Source of the DNA: an uncultured Paraburkholderia sp.
GTDB taxonomy: Bacteria; Pseudomonadota; Gammaproteobacteria; Burkholderiales; Burkholderiaceae
Length of the DNA: 17,129 bases
Direction: 5' to 3'
NCBI GenBank assembly: GCA_937917025.1
Contig: CALFSF010000353.1
Location: 1-17,129 of the forward strand
The translations under genes and the position numbers were made by a program. The notes beneath the pieces were generated by a model. That model was not told the origin of the DNA. It saw only the letters and a program-made list of their open reading frames with translations, and did not search any database. This document shows, one piece after another, positions 12,931 through 17,129 of this stretch; position 1 is the stretch's first letter, and each line of letters opens with the position of its first letter.

Positions 12931-13134
12931 GCCGGCTTCCCGAAGCACCTCGCTGGCTGTTGGCTCGAGCGGTTCCCGCTCCTTTTCGTTTCATGCCGCC
13001 GCCCGCGCCCGGTGCCCGGCTCGACCGGCTGGTCGCCGTCTGTCCCGTTCACCATCCGGAGAACCCGCGTTGCTGCCCGCCCTGTCCCTCTCGCGTACCT
13101 CACCCTCCCTGCGTTCCGTTGCGGCGGTCCGTTC

Positions 13135-14151
13135 ATGAGCGGTCTGAAATCCCGGATCGAAGCACGCCTCGCGCGGGAATGGCAGCGGCGCGGCCCGCTC
13201 GCCTGGGCGCTGACGCCGTTTGCCTGCCTGTTCGGCACGATTGCCGCATCGCGTCGCGCCGCGTTCGCGCTCGGCTGGATGAAAAGCGTGCGCGTAGGGG
13301 TGCCAGTCGTGGTGGTCGGCAACGTGACGGTCGGCGGAACCGGCAAGACGCCGACCGTGATCGCGCTCGTCGAGGCCCTGCGTTCCGCGGGCTTTACGCC
13401 TGGCATCGTCTCACGCGGCTACGGCGCGAAGATCATGCGCGCCACGCCGGTCACGCCGGCTTCGCCGGCGCAGCTGGCGGGCGATGAGCCGCTCCTCATC
13501 GCGCGTCGCACGGGCGCGCCCGTCTGGGTCTGCCCCGATCGCGTGGCCGCGGCCGAAGCGTTGTGCGCCGCGCACGCCGATGTCGACATCATCGTCAGCG
13601 ACGACGGCCTGCAGCACTACAGGCTCGCGCGCGACGTCGAGCTCGTCGTGTTCGATCACCGGCTGGGCGGCAACGGCTTCCTGCTGCCGGCGGGGCCGTT
13701 GCGCGAGCCGCTGTCGCGGCGGCGGGACGCCACGCTCATCAACAATCCCTATGACCGCGCGCTGCCCGCGTGGCCCGACACCTTCGCGCTCGCGCTCACG
13801 CCTGGCGACGCATGGCATCTCGAGCGGCCCGCGCTGCGCCGCCCGCTCGCGCAATTCACCGGCGACCGGGTGCTGGCCGCCGCCGGCATCGGCTCACCGG
13901 AGCGCTTTTTCGCGACGCTGCGAGCCGCCGGCCTCGCGCCCGTCACGCGCGCGCTGCCCGATCATTACGCGTACGCGACGAACCCTTTCGCCGACGTCGA
14001 TGCGGACGCCATCCTGATCACGGAAAAGGATGCGGTAAAATTGGGGTCCTGGCATGATGCGCGGATCTGGGTTGTCCCGGTCGAAGCCGCGCTGGATCAC
14101 CGCCTTATCGCTTTAGTCGTGGAGAAAGTCCGTGGACGCTCGCCTGCTTGA
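13135..14151 (+). CDS. lpxK: Tetraacyldisaccharide 4'-kinase
   Basis: The 338-residue enzyme phosphorylates the 4' position of the tetraacylated disaccharide 1-phosphate to give lipid IVA, the sixth step of the Raetz pathway, at the cytoplasmic face of the inner membrane. A hydrophobic N-terminal anchor (about residues 20-38, PLAWALTPFACLFGTIAA) precedes the P-loop GNVTVGGTGKTP at 62-73 with K71. SDDGLQHYRL (155-164) carries the conserved Asp and His of the catalytic site. The ATG at 13135 was preferred to in-frame upstream starts because family similarity begins at MSGLKSRIEARL. It has only weak ribosome-binding sequence. The 3' end overlaps the next gene by 20 bases, and kdsB follows, so the cluster supplies lipid A and activated KDO together. 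Confidence 0.97.
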   Translation: MSGLKSRIEARLAREWQRRGPLAWALTPFACLFGTIAASRRAAFALGWMKSVRVGVPVVVVGNVTVGGTGKTPTVIALVEALRSAGFTPGIVSRGYGAKIMRATPVTPASPAQLAGDEPLLIARRTGAPVWVCPDRVAAAEALCAAHADVDIIVSDDGLQHYRLARDVELVVFDHRLGGNGFLLPAGPLREPLSRRRDATLINNPYDRALPAWPDTFALALTPGDAWHLERPALRRPLAQFTGDRVLAAAGIGSPERFFATLRAAGLAPVTRALPDHYAYATNPFADVDADAILITEKDAVKLGSWHDARIWVVPVEAALDHRLIALVVEKVRGRSPA

Positions 14152-14347
14152 AATTCTCGTCTGCCCGATCTGCAAGGGCCCGCTCAGCTACGACCGCGCC
14201 GCGCAGGAACTGATCTGCAACGCCGACAAGCTGGCCTATCCGATCCGTGACGGCATTCCCGTGATGCTCGTCGATGAAGCGCGTCAAACCGTCGAAGGCA
14301 CGCTGGTCGACCCGGCCGGTCCGTCCGGCCCGGCTCCGGACGCGTAA
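14132..14347 (+). CDS. Trm112 family (UPF0434, YcaR-like) small zinc-ribbon-like protein
   Basis: The 71-residue protein starts with GTG, with GGAG 7 bases upstream inside lpxK. It overlaps the last 20 bases of lpxK in another frame, so translation is probably coupled. CPICKGPL (C11, C14) and ELICNADKLAYPIRDGIPVMLVDEAR (C29) match the bacterial Trm112-like family. In eukaryotes and archaea Trm112 activates several methyltransferases of tRNA, rRNA and release factors; the role of the short bacterial proteins is not settled. Only three of four ribbon cysteines are present, as is common in bacterial members. In E. coli ycaR also sits between lpxK and kdsB, so the position is conserved. The Pro/Gly-rich tail is not conserved. 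Confidence 0.93.
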   Translation: MDARLLEILVCPICKGPLSYDRAAQELICNADKLAYPIRDGIPVMLVDEARQTVEGTLVDPAGPSGPAPDA

Positions 14348-14365
14348 CGCCCCGACTCACGCGTC

Positions 14366-14371
14366 TACAAT
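14366..14371 (+). promoter_or_regulatory. Candidate -10 element upstream of kdsB
   Basis: TACAAT, 19 bases after the trm112-like stop, matches the -10 of the sodB and SDR promoters here, but no good -35 is seen. It would let kdsB be transcribed partly on its own, from about 130 bases upstream. Confidence 0.33.
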
Positions 14372-14505
14372 CGCGGCGCTTCGCTGCGCCCTGCACGCGG
14401 TCCCCGCCTCTTCCTCACGCCCGTACCTTTGTGCTTCCGGCTTGCCGCTTCGAGTATCGAACGCCGGATGCGCTGCGGGCTCTCACGAGCCGTCAAGTCC
14501 GTCCC

Positions 14506-15315
14506 ATGACTGAATCTCCCCGTCCTGCCGCCCCGCCGTTCATCGCCGTCGTTCCGGCACGGCTCGCATCCACGCGTCTGCCGGACAAGCCGCTCGCCGA
14601 TATCGGCGGCAAGCCGATGGTCGTGCGCGTCGCCGAACGCGCGCTCGAATCGGGCGCGCAGCAGGTGCTGATCGCGTCGGACGCGCAAGCGGTGCTCGAC
14701 GTCGCCCGCGCGCACGGGATCGAAGCGATGCTGACGCGCGCCGACCATCCGTCGGGCACGGACCGGCTCGCCGAAGTCGCCGCGCATTTCGGCTGGAGCG
14801 ACGACACGATCGTCGTCAACGTACAGGGCGACGAGCCGTTGATCGACCCGGCACTCGTGCGCGGCGTGGCGTCGCATCTGGCCGCGAACAGCGGCTGTGC
14901 GATCGCCACCGCCGCGCACCCGATCACCGATCCCGCCGAAGTCTTCAATCCGAACGTCGTGAAGGTCGTGCTCGACGCCCGAAGCGTCGCGCTCTACTTC
15001 TCGCGCGCGCCGATTCCGTGGGCGCGCGACGCGTATCAGCCGCACTGGCCCGACGTCGCCGCGATGCCCGCGCCGCCCGCGCTCGCGCACGTCTACCGGC
15101 ACATCGGCCTCTATGCGTATCGCGCGAAATTCCTGCGTACGTACCCGACGCTCACGCTTTCGCCGATCGAACAGGCCGAGGTGCTCGAACAGTTGCGCGC
15201 GATGTGGCACGGCGAGCGCATCGCGGTGCTCGTCACGCAGGAAGCGCCGTTGCCCGGCGTCGATACACCGGCCGATCTCGCTCGCGTACGGGCGTTATTC
15301 GGGTCGCGAGCATAA
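14506..15315 (+). CDS. kdsB: 3-deoxy-manno-octulosonate cytidylyltransferase (CMP-KDO synthetase)
   Basis: The 269-residue cytosolic enzyme activates KDO with CTP to CMP-KDO, the donor used by KDO transferase WaaA on lipid IVA. The nucleotide-binding signature is VVPARLASTRLPDKPLADI, from about residue 15, followed by GGKPMVVRVAERA; HPSGTDRLAEVA, VNVQGDEPLI (about 104-113) and IGLYAYR, ending in PGVDTPADLARVR, are all characteristic of the family. The start at 14506 was chosen because MTESPRPAAPPFIAVVPAR aligns with family N-termini; the frame runs upstream to 14431 in non-conserved sequence. No strong Shine-Dalgarno sequence precedes it. It follows the trm112-like gene after 158 bases in the lpxK cluster. 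Confidence 0.97.
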   Translation: MTESPRPAAPPFIAVVPARLASTRLPDKPLADIGGKPMVVRVAERALESGAQQVLIASDAQAVLDVARAHGIEAMLTRADHPSGTDRLAEVAAHFGWSDDTIVVNVQGDEPLIDPALVRGVASHLAANSGCAIATAAHPITDPAEVFNPNVVKVVLDARSVALYFSRAPIPWARDAYQPHWPDVAAMPAPPALAHVYRHIGLYAYRAKFLRTYPTLTLSPIEQAEVLEQLRAMWHGERIAVLVTQEAPLPGVDTPADLARVRALFGSRA

Positions 15316-15322
15316 AAACCCA

Positions 15323-15331
15323 TGGCATAAT
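15323..15331 (+). promoter_or_regulatory. Candidate extended -10 element for adk
   Basis: TGGCATAAT resembles an extended -10 (TGnTATAAT), 8 bases after the kdsB stop. It would leave a leader of about 200 bases before adk. No gene is supported in 15316-15539. Confidence 0.28.
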
Positions 15332-15539
15332 CAAACGGTTGCGCGAGCCGCCCGGAGCCATGCTTCGTCAGGGTTTCCCCGTCTGTGCCGCTGGCAGCCT
15401 TGCAGCGCCGTCGTTCACGACGTGCTGCGCGAGGGCCACTGCATGCACACGGGTTTCAGAAACGTACTGAGCGAAGTTTTGCCGACATTCCGTCTGCCTC
15501 GCGCCACCACAGAATTCACATAGATCTGGAGATATCACC

Positions 15540-16202
15540 ATGCGTTTGATCCTGTTGGGCGCCCCCGGTGCGGGAAAGGGCACCCAGGCAAACTACATCA
15601 AGGAAAAGTTCGGCATCCCGCAGATTTCCACGGGCGACATGCTGCGCGCGGCCGTCAAGGCCGGCACGCCGCTCGGCCTCGAGGCAAAGCGCTTCATGGA
15701 TGCAGGCGAACTCGTCACCGACGAACTCATCATCAACCTCGTGAAGGAACGTCTGCGCGAGCCGGACTGCGCGAACGGCTATCTGTTCGACGGTTTTCCG
15801 CGCACGCTGCCGCAGGCCGAAGCCATGAAGCAGGCCGGCGTCGCGATCGACTACGTGCTGGAAATCGACGTCCCGTTCGACGAGATCATCGTGCGCATGA
15901 GCGGTCGCCGCATGCATCCGGCGTCGGGCCGCACGTATCACGTGAAGTTCAATCCGCCGAAAGTCGAGAACACCGATGACGTCACCGGCGAGCCGTTGAT
16001 CCAGCGCGACGACGACAAGGAAGAAACCGTCAGGAAGCGCCTCGACGTGTACGTCGCGCAGACGAAGCCGCTGATCCAGTATTACAACGACTGGGCGAGC
16101 CGCGGCGACGAAAACGGTCTGAAGGCGCCGGCGTACCGCCGCATTTCGGGCCTCGGCACTGTGGACGAAATCCGCGCGCGCGTGTTCGACGCGTTGAAGT
16201 AA
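15540..16202 (+). CDS. adk: Adenylate kinase
   Basis: The 220-residue cytosolic enzyme interconverts ATP plus AMP with two ADP. The P-loop GAPGAGKGTQ (residues 7-16, K13) opens the protein. QISTGDMLRAAVKAGTPLG binds AMP, GYLFDGFPRTLPQA precedes the LID, and RRMHPASGRTYHVKFNPPK begins a long-form LID domain without the zinc-binding cysteines, as in most Gram-negative enzymes. RDDDKEETVRKRL follows. TGGAG lies 8 bases before the ATG. Length matches the family, and a canonical terminator follows 22 bases after the stop. Confidence 0.99.
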   Translation: MRLILLGAPGAGKGTQANYIKEKFGIPQISTGDMLRAAVKAGTPLGLEAKRFMDAGELVTDELIINLVKERLREPDCANGYLFDGFPRTLPQAEAMKQAGVAIDYVLEIDVPFDEIIVRMSGRRMHPASGRTYHVKFNPPKVENTDDVTGEPLIQRDDDKEETVRKRLDVYVAQTKPLIQYYNDWASRGDENGLKAPAYRRISGLGTVDEIRARVFDALK

Positions 16203-16223
16203 GCGCGTTCGGAACGCCATTAA

Positions 16224-16252
16224 GGGACCCGCTGCCATGGCGGGTTTTTTAT
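16224..16252 (+). terminator. Rho-independent terminator of adk
   Basis: ACCCGC (16227-16232) pairs with GCGGGT (16240-16245) around TGCCATG, followed directly by a run of six T (16245-16250). Confidence 0.88.
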
Positions 16253-16257
16253 TGCCC

Positions 16258-16279
16258 GCGCGGCTGTGTTCAGCCGCGC
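16258..16279. repeat. Second perfect hairpin just after the adk terminator
   Basis: GCGCGGCTG (16258-16266) pairs perfectly with CAGCCGCGC (16271-16279) around TGTT. With no T-tract on either strand it may reinforce termination or serve as an operator, since it ends 20 bases before the SDR promoter. Confidence 0.5.
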
Positions 16280-16298
16280 AGCCACCCCGCCCCGGAGA

Positions 16299-16327
16299 GT
16301 GGCAACGGAATTTTCAGCGGCTACAAT
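16299..16327 (+). promoter_or_regulatory. Candidate promoter of the SDR gene
   Basis: GTGGCA (16299-16304, 4 of 6 to consensus), a 17-base spacer and TACAAT (16322-16327, 5 of 6) lie about 57 bases upstream of the ATG. Confidence 0.55.
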
Positions 16328-16383
16328 CGCCCGTCAACCCTATCCAATACGACCGGCCGACGACCGGAACAACAGGAGCTGTC

Positions 16384-17129
16384 ATGGACATTCGCGACAA
16401 CGTATTTCTCATCACCGGTGGTGCATCTGGCCTCGGCGCGGCCACGGCGCGCCTCATCGTTGAAAACGGCGGCAAGGTCGTGCTGGCCGATCTGAACGTG
16501 GACGCCGGCAACGCGCTCGCGAAGGAACTGAACGGCGTGTTCGTGAAGTGCGACGTCAGCCGCGAAGATGACGCCACCCAGGCAGTCGCGGCGGCGACAC
16601 AGGCCGGCACGCTGCGCGGCCTGATCAACTGCGCGGGCGTCGCGCCGGCCATCAAGACGGTGGGCAAGGACGGCCCGCATCCGCTCGACTCCTTCGTCAA
16701 AACCATCTCGATCAATCTGATCGGCACGTTCAACATGATCCGGCTCGCGGCCGCGGCGATGTCGAAGAACGAGACGAACGCGAACGGCGAACGCGGCGTG
16801 ATCGTCAACACGGCATCGGTGGCCGCGTTCGACGGGCAGATCGGTCAGGCGGCATATGCGGCGTCGAAGAGCGGCATCGTCGGCATGACGCTGCCGGTCG
16901 CGCGCGACCTGTCGCGCAACGCGATCCGCGTGATGACGATCGCGCCTGGCATCTTCGAAACGCCGATGCTGCTCGGCATGCCGCAGGACGTGCAGGACGC
17001 GCTCGGCGCGATGGTGCCGTTCCCGCCGCGCCTCGGCAAACCGGTGGAATACGCAATGCTCGTCAAACAGATTCTCGACAATCCGATGCTCAACGGGGAA
17101 GTGATCCGTCTGGACGGCGCAATCCGGAT
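16384..17129 (+). CDS. Short-chain dehydrogenase, 3-hydroxyacyl-CoA dehydrogenase type (3' truncated)
   Basis: The visible 248 codons encode an NAD(H)-dependent classical SDR. The cofactor motif is TGGASGLG (11-18), with D36 in LADLN favouring NAD over NADP. NCAG follows near 88, and the catalytic S145, Y158 and K162 are in NTASVAAFDGQ and YAASK. The sequence resembles type II 3-hydroxyacyl-CoA dehydrogenases (HSD17B10-like), including IAPGIFETPMLLGMP and GEVIRLDGAIR, where family members end a few residues later; only a handful of codons are therefore missing. The likely role is oxidation of 3-hydroxyacyl-CoA in fatty-acid or branched-chain amino-acid breakdown. AGGAG lies 5 bases before the ATG. 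It has its own promoter and is insulated from adk by a terminator. Confidence 0.93.
   Translation, partial: MDIRDNVFLITGGASGLGAATARLIVENGGKVVLADLNVDAGNALAKELNGVFVKCDVSREDDATQAVAAATQAGTLRGLINCAGVAPAIKTVGKDGPHPLDSFVKTISINLIGTFNMIRLAAAAMSKNETNANGERGVIVNTASVAAFDGQIGQAAYAASKSGIVGMTLPVARDLSRNAIRVMTIAPGIFETPMLLGMPQDVQDALGAMVPFPPRLGKPVEYAMLVKQILDNPMLNGEVIRLDGAIR

Larger units (their letters stand above)
12579..13134. other. 556-bp non-coding gap between divergent xseA and lpxK
   Basis: Open frames cross this stretch but none has recognisable sequence or a convincing start. It holds a 21-bp palindrome (12650-12670), an AT-rich patch (12736-12765), two DnaA-box-like 9-mers (12826-12846), a bulged hairpin (12875-12898) and a possible lpxK promoter (12901-12930). 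In some beta-proteobacteria exbB and exbD precede lpxK; they are absent here. Confidence 0.6.

Noticed and set aside
15361..15470. Small open frame (36 codons) between kdsB and adk
   Set aside because: It has no ribosome-binding site and no recognisable sequence; it is likely leader or spacer.

Overview
The window looks like part of a chromosome of a Burkholderiaceae member, most likely Burkholderia or Paraburkholderia. The basis is the very high GC content with strong G/C third-position bias, TACAAT/TAGAAT-type -10 elements, and proteins typical of that group: SodB, a second ClpP, a DUF2917 protein beside a MocR regulator, XseA, the lpxK-trm112-kdsB run, and adk followed by a short-chain dehydrogenase. 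Genus assignment is inference from memory of these families; no search was run. I saw no rRNA, tRNA, insertion sequence, phage gene or CRISPR array.

Layout. 1-292: 3' end of a glycine-rich protein with three 9-residue repeats. 537-1382 (-): YeaE-like aldo/keto reductase, divergent from a GntR/HutC-type regulator (1596-2342, +). 2502-2837 (-): DUF2917 protein, divergent from a MocR-type GntR/aminotransferase regulator (2994-4400, +); the gap between them holds overlapping ACAGT/ACTGT inverted repeats. 4576-6012 (+): MdtD-like DHA2 drug/proton antiporter, preceded by an 18-bp perfect hairpin. 6273-7550 (+): an EAL protein that has lost most catalytic residues and has a YkuI-type C-terminal domain. 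7572-8519 (-): ECF41-like sigma factor with a fused SnoaL-like domain, divergent from a second clpP (8727-9377, +). 9459-10262 (-): alpha/beta hydrolase. 10437-11015 (-): sodB, with a textbook promoter and terminator. 11199-12578 (-): xseA. 12579-13134: a long non-coding gap with two DnaA-box-like sites, an AT-rich patch and a 21-bp palindrome. 13135-14151 lpxK, 14132-14347 trm112-like and 14506-15315 kdsB (all +) form a lipid A/KDO cluster, followed by adk (15540-16202, +) with a clear terminator. A 3-hydroxyacyl-CoA dehydrogenase-like SDR (16384 onward, +) runs off the end, a few codons short of complete.

The most interesting signal is the sigma-clpP intergenic region. On both strands, pointing outward, it carries TGTCAC(A/G)-N16-CGTC, the promoter architecture reported for ECF41 sigma factors. 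The two -35 elements are separated by an A/T-rich spacer in otherwise GC-rich DNA. The minus-strand copy would make the sigma gene autoregulated. The plus-strand copy would put the ClpP paralogue under the same sigma factor, instead of the usual adjacent ECF41 partner (carboxymuconolactone decarboxylase, oxidoreductase or epimerase). I infer a self-contained sigma-protease stress module.

Other points of note are the degenerate EAL protein, probably a c-di-GMP sensor or scaffold rather than an enzyme; the MocR/DUF2917 pair with a shared operator-like region; and the DnaA-box pair away from any recognisable dnaA or rep gene.
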